Assembly (NCBI GenBank): GCA_964536415.1
Contig: CAZHXN010000007.1
Coordinates: 12,021-76,020, forward strand
Source: Trichothermofontia sp964536415
Lineage (GTDB): Bacteria > Cyanobacteriota > Cyanobacteriia > B231
Reading direction: 5' to 3'
DNA length: 64,000 bases
Position 1 is the first letter of the stretch. Each line of letters begins with the position of its first letter. The translations under genes and the position numbers were made by a program. Positions 53,221 to 61,334 of the stretch are shown here, piece after piece. The notes beneath the pieces are model-generated. The model saw only the letters and a program-made list of their open reading frames with translations, had not been told where the DNA came from and ran no database searches.

Positions 53221-54459
53221 ATGCTGCCCTCGGAGTTATTGCTGCATCGCTATACAGGGGAAACGATCGTCCCCAAACGGGTGCCGCTGGATGGGAAACA
53301 TCGGGCGATCGCGCAAGCCGTGATCGACTGTTGCCAACAATACCAGGGAAAATCCCAGGGGGATCTCGATCGTCAACTGGCTGAATTGGAAGGCCATAGT
53401 CCCGACTACCGCTTCCAGCGGGGGTTAGTCCATTTGCTTAAATCCGGGTTTTGTACGTTTGAAGTCGTCAGTCCCCTTGATCCGCCTGTACTGCGCCAAC
53501 GGGTGTTTACCCTAGCGGCTGGCACGGTACCCAGTCCGCAGCAGACACCGATCGTCCTGGGCAACTTGGCCACCACTCTCAGCCATGAATTGGGACAAGC
53601 GGTGCGGGTGGAGCAACTCCGAGCGGGGCTGTATGCGGATTTACCGGAAAATCGGATTTTGACGGTCTTTGATCCGCCCACTGCCGATGCGCTTCTCTAT
53701 CGGTATAACCTGTCCCAGGTGCAAGGTATTTTCTATCGGGCTACCCAGGTCACCATTAATGCTCACCGCAATGATCCGGGCGAGTATAAACTCCTGTTTC
53801 GCTACCTCAAACTCTTTCAACTGATGGCCTATATTGAAGGCGATGCGGATCACGGCTTTACGATCACGATCGATGGTCCCACGAGTTTATTTAAACCCAG
53901 TACCCGGTATGGGTTAGCGATCGCCAAGCTGCTCCCGGCCCTGCTCCATGTCAGCAAATGGAGCCTCCATGCCATGCTGCAAACGCGGGATGCCTATAGT
54001 CAGCGGACCCGTACCGGACGCTTTAGCCTGAGTTCCGATTGCGGCCTAGTCAGTCATTACCCACCGGGCAAACCCTACGACAGTTTGCTCGAAGCCGCGT
54101 TTGTCGATCGTTGGCAGCAATTAAAAACCGATTGGCGACTGGAGCGGGAGGTGGATTTAATTCCGATTCCAGGGGGCGTTATGATTCCCGACTTTCGTTT
54201 GGTACATCCCGATGGGCGCACGGTGCTGCTCGAAATCGTCGGCTATTGGCGATCGGAGTATTTGCGCAAAAAATTTGCCCAAGTCCGGCAAGCGGGGGAC
54301 ATTCCTCTGATCCTGGCCATCTCCGAACGCCTCAACCTGGAAAAAGTGGGCATCAATCCCCAGCAGATTCCCGTACCCACGGTGTGGTTTAAGGATAAAT
54401 TGCAGCCCAAAGCAGTGTTGACAGTCCTGGAAAACGTGGTCTGGCCCAACCCATCTTAA
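53221..54459 (+). CDS. DUF790 family nuclease-like protein (Bax1-related)
   Basis: The 412-residue protein matches the DUF790 pattern: LPSELLLHRYTGETIVPKRVPLD, RILTVFDPPTADALLYRYNLSQVQGIFYRATQVTI, FRYLKLFQLMAYIE and ITIDGPTSLFKPSTRYGLAIAKLLP. At the C-terminus lies IPDFRLVHPDGRTVLLEIVGYW, with a PD...E.K-like arrangement. Archaeal Bax1 works with the helicase XPB in DNA repair, and cyanobacterial DUF790 genes are often beside an XPB-like helicase. No helicase is found in this window; instead the neighbour is a PIN protein. The biochemical role here is unproven. Confidence 0.85.
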   Translation: MLPSELLLHRYTGETIVPKRVPLDGKHRAIAQAVIDCCQQYQGKSQGDLDRQLAELEGHSPDYRFQRGLVHLLKSGFCTFEVVSPLDPPVLRQRVFTLAAGTVPSPQQTPIVLGNLATTLSHELGQAVRVEQLRAGLYADLPENRILTVFDPPTADALLYRYNLSQVQGIFYRATQVTINAHRNDPGEYKLLFRYLKLFQLMAYIEGDADHGFTITIDGPTSLFKPSTRYGLAIAKLLPALLHVSKWSLHAMLQTRDAYSQRTRTGRFSLSSDCGLVSHYPPGKPYDSLLEAAFVDRWQQLKTDWRLEREVDLIPIPGGVMIPDFRLVHPDGRTVLLEIVGYWRSEYLRKKFAQVRQAGDIPLILAISERLNLEKVGINPQQIPVPTVWFKDKLQPKAVLTVLENVVWPNPS

Positions 54460-54484
54460 ACTGATCTCCGTAAACCGTGTCCTC

Positions 54485-54529
54485 CTGTTCCCGGCTGGGG
54501 AGAAAAAGGGGTGAGGGGATGAGGGTCTA
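54485..54529. repeat. Dispersed repeat (partner at 28152-28194)
   Basis: ctgttcccggctggggagaa followed by aaaggggtgaggggatgagggtct shares its right half exactly with 28152-28194. It fills the start of the open frame preceding the putative glycosyltransferase and argues against the long start of that gene. Confidence 0.65.
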
Positions 54530-54623
54530 CAGTTTAATTACACCTACCTACTGCTGGGGTATAAAATACCCAAAACTTCGATACAGCGATCGACCTCAAA
54601 TTATTCATAAGGATAGCAAACGC

Positions 54624-55529
54624 GTGCGTATCTTATTCACGATTCCCCATTACTTCAATCCAGACGGCGGTCGCCACGGATCGCGCCGGAAACATCCCCA
54701 ACCTCGCTTGCAAGCACTCAGCTTAAACCTGGCTGCCCTACATCAGCTATTTAGCCAATCCCAGGTGATGATTGACGTCAGCCAGCGGGTGGCCCATCCG
54801 GTCAATCCAATTCATGCTGGGGATATCGACATTGTGATTTGCACAACTCCCAATCACCACCTACTAGGCCAGTTATCTCTCCCTGACTATTTCTCCTATC
54901 GCCATCACCCCAAAAAAGTCAATCCCTTCTTGTTAGGATTCGAGTGTCAAGCAGTGTTACAAGACTGCCTGGGTCAGTATGACTATTACTGTTTTCTCGA
55001 AGATGATCTGATTCTCCATGATCCCTGGTTTTTTATCAAGCTAGACTGGTTTACTCAACAGGCAGGTCCTCTCAGCCTTCTCCAACCGAATCGCTATGAA
55101 ATCTCGGTTGAAACTCGTGTTGCCAAAGCTTACATTGATGGTAACCTCTCGCCAGAGGTGACGGCCCCTTTCCAAAATGTTCAGGAAACGCCGCAGGTCC
55201 AGGCTTCCTTCCTCGGGATGCCCCTGACATTTGAGCGGGCACTAAACCCCCACGCTGGCTGTTATTTCCTCAACCAGGCCCAAATGGCACATTGGGTCAA
55301 ACAACCCCACTTTCTCGATCGCAATACTCAGTTTATCGGCCCACTGGAAAGTGCTGCTACCCTGGGAATCATGAGAACATTTCGGGTTTATAAACCCATT
55401 GCTCAACAGGCGAGTTTCCTTGAAATTCAACACTTTGGTAGGGGATTTTTGGGCCTCGTCGGCTCCGAAATCACGCTGGCAACTTCACCCCAAAAACCCT
55501 TTAACCTTGCTAACCAAACAACCCTTTAA
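54624..55529 (+). CDS. Putative glycosyltransferase-like protein (301 residues)
   Basis: I cannot name a family with certainty. From a GTG at 54624 (AAGGAT ribosome site 9 bases upstream) the protein begins VRILFTIPHYFNPDGGRHGSRRKHPQPR. It then has DIDIVICTTPNHHLL, and CLGQYDYYCFLEDDLILHDPWFFIKLDWF, in which EDD looks like the metal-binding acidic motif of a GT-A glycosyltransferase. NPHAGCYFLNQAQMAHWVKQPHFLDRN and IGPLESAATLGIMRTF would form the acceptor part. It is soluble and the gene stands alone. Genes of this type often sit in polysaccharide loci, but none is here. Confidence 0.6.
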   Translation: MRILFTIPHYFNPDGGRHGSRRKHPQPRLQALSLNLAALHQLFSQSQVMIDVSQRVAHPVNPIHAGDIDIVICTTPNHHLLGQLSLPDYFSYRHHPKKVNPFLLGFECQAVLQDCLGQYDYYCFLEDDLILHDPWFFIKLDWFTQQAGPLSLLQPNRYEISVETRVAKAYIDGNLSPEVTAPFQNVQETPQVQASFLGMPLTFERALNPHAGCYFLNQAQMAHWVKQPHFLDRNTQFIGPLESAATLGIMRTFRVYKPIAQQASFLEIQHFGRGFLGLVGSEITLATSPQKPFNLANQTTL

Positions 55530-55564
55530 CTTTGCTAAATTGTGGGCACTAATGCAGTAAGCAT

Positions 55565-55600
55565 GGCCCTTCTGAGACTTTGGTGTAAACAGTATACAGC
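55565..55600 (+). mobile_element. MITE-like element, partial copy 3 (left end only)
   Basis: ggcccttctgagactttggt followed by gtaaacagtatacagc aligns with the left end of the 6277 copy (CTCTCCTGAGATTTTGGTGTAACAGTG) and the corresponding end of the 30 kb copy. The right half with the GC palindrome is missing. Confidence 0.55.
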
Positions 55601-55627
55601 TTTTACCTAAATTTACTCAGTACCTAG

Positions 55628-55742
55628 TTACAGCCTCTACCTCAATCATAAAGTACAGTTTTACAAAGGTAGAATGGGCGCAGCCTGCTGGTGTAGCCCC
55701 CACCCTAAATCCCTCGCCCGCTTTGGGAGAGGGACTTGAAAA
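55628..55742. repeat. Dispersed repeat shared with 61390-61515
   Basis: tacagcctctacctcaatcataaagtacagtt...ctggtgtagccc...gagggacttgaaa is matched at 61.4 kb by tacagcctttaccttaatcataaagtacagttt...ctggtgcggccc...gagggacttgaaa, in the same orientation. Confidence 0.75.
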
Positions 55743-55763
55743 TTAAGCCCCCCTTCTCTCACA

Positions 55764-56004
55764 AGGGGCGAAGGGACTTTAACCCCAAAAACTTGGCTCG
55801 CAGGCCCCTCTCCCGCTCTGGGAGAGGGGTGGGGGTGAGGGCAATTCGAGTTTTGTCATGGTTGACTGACAAATCTTTGCCCCTCATCCCTAAATCCCTT
55901 CTCCCACCAGGGGCGAAGGGACTTTAACCCCAAAAACTTGGCTCGCAGGCCCCTCTCCTGCTCTGGGAGAGGGGTGGGGGGTGAGGGCAATTCGAATTTT
56001 GTCA
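55764..56004. repeat. Long direct repeat, two copies of about 95 bp
   Basis: Copy A (55764-55858) and copy B (55909-56004) share aggggcgaagggactttaac and the rest, through cttggctcgcaggcccctct, to gagggcaattcga and ttttgtca. They differ by about two substitutions and one added G. Each copy can fold on itself (cccctctcc...ggagagggg). Confidence 0.88.
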
Positions 56005-56058
56005 GTCAATCAGGCTGCACCAGTTTGATCAGAAAACCCACTTAAGCAGAAAACTCAC

Positions 56059-56748
56059 TTAGGGAGGGGGAGCCGGTGTCAGAAAATGATAAGGTGGCAA
56101 CGGTCCTTCATAGCTTAGCTGCCAATGGGGGCACTGATCCTGCCAGGTTTGCCAGATTGTTTGCCAATCGGATGGGGTACGACTGGCTAGGATATGAATG
56201 GTGTTGGCTGTCTCTGTCTCGGTATCCGGGAGAACGTAGGGAAACGTTTGCGCGATCGCGCTCAATAGGGCCTGCCGTTCACCCTGCTGCTGCACCTGCT
56301 GCTGTTGCAAGGTTTGATATCGCTGCTTTTTGGCAAGAAAATATTGACGACCGCCGATCGTTGCCGGTAGCTCTGGTTCATTCACCGGGGGTGTTATCGG
56401 CTTGAATTTGATCGTATATTCGGCCAGACCGGTTAGAGCATCCAATTGCTGTAAATGCAAGGCGGCCTGTGTCTGTAAATACTGCCGTAAACTGGCTGCC
56501 GAAACAAAACAATGTCCAAACCGCAGGGGTAATACAGTGGTCTGCTGAAAGACCTCACAGACTACGCGATCGTGGTGCAAAACCGCTTGGATTAACGGTG
56601 CTTCTGCTGTTGGCAATCCATCCGCTGTCAATTCTGGTTCCGCGATCGCAGCTAATGCACCCACTTTGATCAAGACCAGTGGGGCTTGCCATCCTGGCGG
56701 CAGCACGATCGGCTCAGCATCAGCCCGTAGCAATGCGTAGACATACAT
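56059..56748 (-). CDS. gvpF: Gas vesicle protein GvpF/GvpL
   Basis: The 229-residue protein begins MYVYALLRADAEPIVLPPGW and continues through VCEVFQQTTVLPLRFGHCFVSAASLRQYLQ, the GvpF/GvpL signature region. A Gln-rich coiled coil (YQTLQQQQVQQQGERQALL) and a closing alpha/beta domain (PHWQLSYEGPLPPYHFL) follow. GvpF is a minor structural or assembly protein needed to nucleate gas vesicles. The ATG at 56748 is preferred to a TTG at 56763. It follows the 746-residue gene by 24 bases on the same strand, so the two are probably co-transcribed. gvpA, gvpC and gvpN are not in the window. Confidence 0.92.
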   Translation of the reverse strand: MYVYALLRADAEPIVLPPGWQAPLVLIKVGALAAIAEPELTADGLPTAEAPLIQAVLHHDRVVCEVFQQTTVLPLRFGHCFVSAASLRQYLQTQAALHLQQLDALTGLAEYTIKFKPITPPVNEPELPATIGGRQYFLAKKQRYQTLQQQQVQQQGERQALLSAIAQTFPYVLPDTETETANTIHILASRTPSDWQTIWQTWQDQCPHWQLSYEGPLPPYHFLTPAPPP

Positions 56749-56772
56749 GGCAACGTTTGGCAAGCGACGTTA

Positions 56773-59013
56773 TCAATCTGTGGCAACAAACTCTAGATTA
56801 CTGGTTAATTGCCACTGCCCTGCTTGCCATGCCGTTGCCTCAGGGGCCTGCCATGCCAGCGGAAGACCCTGTTCCCAGACCATGATCTGGGGAGCATTCA
56901 TCTGGAGTTGGTGTCTGATCTGTGTCTGGAGGGTGGCCACTCGCAGGGGGGTGGGGTAGGCCAGTCGGGCGTCCCAACAGATCACGGCTTGCGGATCTAA
57001 GGCGGACGGGATCGTTGTCAGCAATTGCCGGGTGGTCAGATCCCAGCACCACGCCTGCGCCTCGGTGCTGATCGTCAGCATCCACAGCAGCCGCAGAGTA
57101 CCGGTTTGCCATCCCTGCTGAGGTTGGAGCACCTGGGCATACACCCCACCCACCAACTGGGCGATCGCATAGGCACTGCGGGTAACTGACCAAAACAACC
57201 CTAGCAACAGTTCACCCAGCGAACAGCCCTCTGCTGAGTGGAAAGCAGCCAATGCGGGGGAGAGCAGCCAGGATTCCGGTTGCTCCGATTGGGCAATGAG
57301 GGTGCAGGCGGTCTCAACCATCGCTAGCATGAGGGGATCGGGATCGAGCACATCGCGATCAGATCGTTGGGCCAAGCGCTGCCAGGTGGGAAACTGGGTT
57401 AAGAGGTGTTGTCGCAGCAACGCCTCCCGCCAGCGGGGAAGGCGATCAGGGGGAGGAGAGGATAACGGCCCCCGCACCCGCGCGATCGATCCAGGGGTCG
57501 CGATCGCCCGACCAACGGTCGGCAAGTCGGGGAATATAGCGACGGCAGTGAGTAAAGAGTCGTCCGTGCGATCTGCTGCCAGATTCTCTGCTAAATTCTC
57601 TGCTCGCTCTGCTGCCATTTCCGGGGCAGCTTCGAGGGTCTCTAGATCAGGTATGGCAACTGGCGATGATTGCGGCAGGTCTGCGGGTGGCGCAGGCCGA
57701 TCGCCTTGGGCCGCGTCGTCAAACAGGGAACTTGCCGTCGGCGGCACCGAGGCTGGGACATTGGCAGCATCGGTTAGCGGGGTCGGGGGAAAAGGCGGCA
57801 TCAGATCATGGCGGTCGGCAGGCGTGCGATCCCCGTTCTCCCGATCATGATCTACATCCCTATCGAGATCCCTCTCATTGTCTAGCTGCTCATTGTCTAG
57901 CTCGTTATCCCTTAGATCCTCATCATCCAGGAAGAAGATCGTTGTCTCCCCCTCGATATCGCCCTCCGTTTCCCGATCGGCATCCCGCGCCCAGTCAAAT
58001 AGACTTAAGGGAACCGAGATACCGGTGACCGGCAGCTGGGTTGAGGACTGGGGGAGATCCGCTGCTAGCGGCTGGGGGCTATCGAGCGACGGGGTCTCGA
58101 CCGTGGGCACCGGGGGTAAGCCCAGGACCTGATTCCCCCCAGTTGCGGGTACCAGGGTGGGGAGGGGGATAAATTCTAAATCACAGTGCAGGGTTAAGGT
58201 CCCCGATTGCCAGGGGCTGCCTGGTATTAGCCAGTCCCCTGGGGTTCCCCGCAACCACGCTGTCAGGTTGGGGGAGTCCTGCTCAATGAGGGTGTGGACT
58301 TGGGTTAATAGCTGGGCGGCTGTCCCATCCGTCCAACTGGGGAGCGGGGTGTGAATGTGCAAGGGACGATCGGGCGGGACGCCAGGTCGGGGTGGACGTT
58401 GTACGGCCAAATCCACTGCCCAGGCTTCAGTTTCAGCCGTCGTTGGTCTGGCCGTTAGGATGACCACCAATCGCAGCAATCCCCCTTGCCATGCCCCCTG
58501 GGGAGTCTGGATCGCAGCCGTGACCCCACCTAATAAATTCATCACGGCGGCACCACTGTGGGCGATCGCCCACAGCAAGCGGGGGGCGAGGTCCTGGAGG
58601 GTCCACTCACGGGCGGGGGCAAGGGCGGTTGCCACAGGGGGGGACGGGGGGATGGAGGTTAGGGCTGATTCATAGGCATTACGGACTTCATACGCCTCGT
58701 CGGCCACATAGGGATAGACATTTTCTGGTGCCCACGGCAAGTCCGGTGGCCAGTCGCCCGCCGGCGATCNNNNNNNNNNNNNNNNNNNNNNNNNNNNNNN
58801 NNNNNNNNNNNNNNNNNNGATCGCCCCCAGCACTGCGGTGAGAGCACCGGTCATGCTCGCATTCGGTTCCCCCGTGAGCAACCCATTGCCTATCCCAGCC
58901 AGTCCTGCTTCGGTCAAGGTCAGGATAGTGCGGCTGAAGGTATCGGCATCAGTTACAAGTAGGCGATCGCTTGGTAAGGGTGTCGGGGAGTGGGCAATTG
59001 GGGAGTCAGTCAT
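56773..59013 (-). CDS. Large protein with duplicated domain and acidic linker, next to gvpF (contains N-gap)
   Basis: About 746 residues; positions 66-82 are unknown because of 49 N. Two related domains are visible. The first (about 130-285) has LLWAIAHSGAAVMNLLGGVTA, TPQGAWQGGLLRLVVILTA, EAWAVDL and WQSGTLTLHCDLEFIPL. The second (about 555-746) has LFWSVTRSAYAIAQLVGGVYA, QPQQGWQTGTLRLLWMLT, AQAWCWDL and WQAGQWQLTSNLEFV. The order and spacing match, so the protein arose by internal duplication. Between them lies a long, strongly acidic, disordered linker (TIFFLDDEDLRDNELDNEQL). I know no family. Its placement in an operon with gvpF suggests a gas-vesicle-associated role, which is inference. 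Confidence 0.72.
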   Translation of the reverse strand: MTDSPIAHSPTPLPSDRLLVTDADTFSRTILTLTEAGLAGIGNGLLTGEPNASMTGALTAVLGAIXXXXXXXXXXXXXXXXXSPAGDWPPDLPWAPENVYPYVADEAYEVRNAYESALTSIPPSPPVATALAPAREWTLQDLAPRLLWAIAHSGAAVMNLLGGVTAAIQTPQGAWQGGLLRLVVILTARPTTAETEAWAVDLAVQRPPRPGVPPDRPLHIHTPLPSWTDGTAAQLLTQVHTLIEQDSPNLTAWLRGTPGDWLIPGSPWQSGTLTLHCDLEFIPLPTLVPATGGNQVLGLPPVPTVETPSLDSPQPLAADLPQSSTQLPVTGISVPLSLFDWARDADRETEGDIEGETTIFFLDDEDLRDNELDNEQLDNERDLDRDVDHDRENGDRTPADRHDLMPPFPPTPLTDAANVPASVPPTASSLFDDAAQGDRPAPPADLPQSSPVAIPDLETLEAAPEMAAERAENLAENLAADRTDDSLLTAVAIFPDLPTVGRAIATPGSIARVRGPLSSPPPDRLPRWREALLRQHLLTQFPTWQRLAQRSDRDVLDPDPLMLAMVETACTLIAQSEQPESWLLSPALAAFHSAEGCSLGELLLGLFWSVTRSAYAIAQLVGGVYAQVLQPQQGWQTGTLRLLWMLTISTEAQAWCWDLTTRQLLTTIPSALDPQAVICWDARLAYPTPLRVATLQTQIRHQLQMNAPQIMVWEQGLPLAWQAPEATAWQAGQWQLTSNLEFVATD
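58770..58818. other. Assembly gap of 49 N inside the large protein gene
   Basis: The sequence is undetermined. The reading frame is open on both sides in the frame implied by exactly 49 bases, so the gap estimate is probably close. Both flanks carry gatc text, which hints at a repeat or hairpin that stopped sequencing. Confidence 0.98.
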
Positions 59014-59639
59014 GGCAAGGGAAGTATTAGCCTGATCGGACTCAGGCAGGGGCGAAGNNNNNNNNNNACGGGGAAGAGGTCATATCTCACCTGGCAGCAT
59101 ACAGTCAGCATCGATCTTAGGTAAGACGCTCGCACGACACGATCAGTAGCACCCTAGCACAGACCACAATTCTTCACGATCGGCGGTTAAGACTCGAAGC
59201 ATCATTGACAGAACTTTATGGTTGGGATTAACCCCATCTGTCTCAGCCAATTTCTCAGCCAATGGGTGAAGGATTAGTAACCTGGGTTGGTGGGTTCAGT
59301 AACCCTTAAAATTTCAGAATGGTCAGAATGGGATGGAGCAATGCTGGGCAAATCAGCAAAGATAAACTTCATCAGAAATTATTAAGTTAATCCTGTATAT
59401 TTCATGCTTGCCTTATTCCTCCAATCGAGGAGTAGTCACTGATCTCTTGTAGCAGGGAGTCCCCGTCTTGATCCGGAAGTTTTGCTGCCGAGGGAAGCTG
59501 TTAACTGTCCTTATCCCAAACCTGCGTGTTTCCGCTGAGGGGGCCTTGGCCCCTGCCTCGACAATACCGTAAAACAACGCTAGTCCCTGACAGGGGGGAG
59601 ATCCACAATTAAATTGCACCTGCGAAATCTCTGCGAATC
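59014..59639. other. Intergenic region upstream of sigF, with second N-gap
   Basis: Ten N occupy 59058-59067, directly upstream of the large protein gene. No gene is supported. A tandem-like phrase (tctcagccaatttctcagccaatg) lies at 59240-59265. The sigF promoter must lie in the last 200 bases; no consensus was recognised. Confidence 0.6.
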
Positions 59640-60419
59640 ATGGCAACTCAATCGACGCTCCGTTCCCGTGGGATGGAACTGCTGTTAGCCTACTATCAGA
59701 AGCCCTCCCTATCCCTGCGCAATCAATTAGTGAGTTTGAATGCTGGTTTAGTTCGTAAGGTCGCCTATCGCCTTAGCTATCAATGTACGGAACCCTACGA
59801 AGATTTAGAACAAATAGGCTACATCGGTCTTATCCGGGCGATCGAACGCTTCAATCCCAACCAGGGGTGTGCCTTTAGTTCCTTTGCCGTCCCCTACATC
59901 CGGGGCGAAATTCTCCACTTTTTGCGCGATCGCGGCAGTACTGTCAAAGTCCCCCGTCGCTGGCAGGAACTTCACAAGGAAGGCCAACGCTTACGGGAAG
60001 AACTCCTGAAGCAGTCGGGAACCGTTCCCTCGGATCAACAGATTGCCGATGCCCTTCAGGTTTCCCTGCAAGACTGGTTGGAAGCGAAGCAAGTGAGCCA
60101 AAACCGTCTGCCCCTGAGTCTGGATTCGATGGTTTGCCAACAAACCGATTCCTGTACGACCCTGGGGGAGACGCTACCAGACCCCGCCTATCAATCACTC
60201 CAACGCCTAGAAGAAGATCGCCAGCAAATCCAGGGTGCCCTGAGCCAGCTAGAGGCGAAAACCCGTGCCGCGATCGAATTTGTCTTTATTCAAGGGCTAT
60301 CCCGTAAGGAAGTGGCCAAGCGGATTGGCGTGAGTCCAATGACCGTGAGCCGCCGCATTCAGCGCGGTCTGCGCCAATTGACCCTCGCGCTCCAGGCCAA
60401 GGCATCGCTTTCCGCATAG
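59640..60419 (+). CDS. sigF: Group 3 sigma-70 factor, SigF-like
   Basis: The 259-residue sigma factor has region 2 (LVSLNAGLVRKVAYRLSYQCTEPYEDLEQIGYIGLIRAIERFNPNQGCAFSSFAVPYIRGEILHFLRDRG), region 3 (VPRRWQELHKEGQRL) and region 4 (LEAKTRAAIEFVFIQGLSRKEVAKRIGVSPMTVSRRIQRGLRQL). It lacks region 1, so it is a SigB/F/G-type factor. The cyanobacterial orthologue SigF directs pilus and motility genes and some stress genes. No anti-sigma gene is adjacent. Confidence 0.92.
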   Translation: MATQSTLRSRGMELLLAYYQKPSLSLRNQLVSLNAGLVRKVAYRLSYQCTEPYEDLEQIGYIGLIRAIERFNPNQGCAFSSFAVPYIRGEILHFLRDRGSTVKVPRRWQELHKEGQRLREELLKQSGTVPSDQQIADALQVSLQDWLEAKQVSQNRLPLSLDSMVCQQTDSCTTLGETLPDPAYQSLQRLEEDRQQIQGALSQLEAKTRAAIEFVFIQGLSRKEVAKRIGVSPMTVSRRIQRGLRQLTLALQAKASLSA

Positions 60420-60540
60420 TTGTAAGGGCACGTTCTCCCTTAAAATTGCAGGGACTCGCGAATTTGTTAGGTGAGGGGGAGGAGGCAGGGGATGGGAGCT
60501 TTATTGATCTCGCTAGCCATCCCAACCCCTGCTCCAGCGT

Positions 60541-60729
60541 GTGGCCAACTGGTTAACCGATCACAACCGGGAAATCGTCGGGGTGATTTCGCTGGTCTTT
60601 GGCCTCTGGTTTTTGGCCTCTGGCCTCTCAGGTCTTGCCACTGGTAAGCTCAACGGCAGCAAGCAACCTGTGGCTTTCGCCCGATTAATCAACGCCCGTC
60701 CGTTGCAGCGAGGTGTTAGCCTGCTTTAG
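60541..60729 (+). CDS. Small single-span membrane protein (62 residues)
   Basis: A GTG-started open frame reads MANWLTDHNREIVGVISLVFGLWFLASGLSGLATGKLNGS. It has one strong membrane helix with small residues (GLWFLASGLSGLATG). The last 20 residues (RLINARPLQRGVSLL) are less convincing. No family is recognised, and it may be a real small protein or a chance frame. It lies between sigF and the DUF433 gene. Confidence 0.4.
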   Translation: MANWLTDHNREIVGVISLVFGLWFLASGLSGLATGKLNGSKQPVAFARLINARPLQRGVSLL

Positions 60730-60761
60730 ACTGAGGTATACACAAGTGACCTGCCTGTATT

Positions 60762-60992
60762 ATGAGCTATCGCGACATCATTACAATTAAGCCAGATAAG
60801 CGTGGTGGCAAGCCCTGCATCCGCCGGATGCGAATTACAGTGTACGATGTCTTGGGCTGGTTAGCGGCTGGCATGTCTACTGCTGAGATCATCGACGATT
60901 TTCCAGAATTAACGGAAATCGATATCAGAGCCTGCCTGGAGTTTGCGGCTGATCGCGAGCATCGTCTAGTGGCGTCGGTGAGTGCCGCTTGA
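60762..60992 (+). CDS. DUF433 antitoxin-like protein
   Basis: This 76-residue protein carries the DUF433 pattern ITIKPDKRGGKPCIRRMRITVYDVLGWLAAGMSTAEIIDDFPELTEIDIRACLEFAADRE, a winged or HTH-like fold found upstream of PIN-like toxins. Its stop overlaps the start of the next gene (TTGA), the usual coupling of toxin-antitoxin operons. The antitoxin itself looks intact, although its partner is broken. Confidence 0.87.
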   Translation: MSYRDIITIKPDKRGGKPCIRRMRITVYDVLGWLAAGMSTAEIIDDFPELTEIDIRACLEFAADREHRLVASVSAA

Positions 60993-61334
60993 AATTACTG
61001 TTCGATCAAAACCTTAGCCGTAAGCTAGTTAATCGTCTGGCGGATCTTTTTCCTGGATCTAGTCATGTTCAGTTTCATGAACTTGCAGAGAAAACAGACA
61101 CTGAGATCTGGGAGTTTGCTAAGCTGAACGACTTCTGTATTGTGACACAAGATTGTGACACAAGACGCAGGCTTTGCTGAGAGAAGCCGACTATATGGCT
61201 CTCCACCTAAAGTTGTTTGGCTGCGATGTGGTAACACGCCAACTAGGGAAGTTGAAATCCTAATTCGAACTGGTGCAGAAGTAATTCAGGAGCTTTTGAA
61301 CGACTCTAAATTGCACTGTCTTGAGCTGCATTAA
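60989..61334 (+). pseudogene. PIN-like (DUF5615) toxin broken by a 13-bp tandem duplication
   Basis: The TTG start overlaps the DUF433 stop. The frame begins MKLLFDQNLSRKLVNRLADL and runs to DFCIVTQDCDTRRRLC*, where it ends too soon. The cause is visible: attgtgacacaag stands twice in tandem (61139-61151 and 61152-61164). With one copy removed the frame continues IVTQDAGFAERSRLYGSPPK, then VVWLRCGNTPTREVEILIRT, and ends at a stop at 61332-61334, giving a full-length protein of about 110 residues. The acidic active-site residues (FDQN, TQDA) are otherwise present. The event must be recent, as the rest of the frame is unblemished. Confidence 0.9.

Larger units (their letters stand above)
55530..56058. 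other. Repeat-filled 529-base intergenic region
   Basis: It carries the left end of a MITE-like element (55565-55600), a block shared with 61390-61515 (55628-55742), and a direct repeat of about 95 bp (55764-55858 and 55909-56004). No gene is supported; open frames here are read through repeats. Confidence 0.7.

Noticed and set aside
54477..54623. Long N-terminus of the putative glycosyltransferase
   Set aside because: It is encoded by a dispersed repeat also present at 28.1 kb; the GTG at 54624 has a better ribosome site.
55736..55927. Small open frame in the repeat island
   Set aside because: The coding potential is an effect of the duplicated 95-bp repeat.
55681..56010. CRISPR-like array
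   Set aside because: There are only two long direct copies with no regular short spacers, and no cas genes are present.
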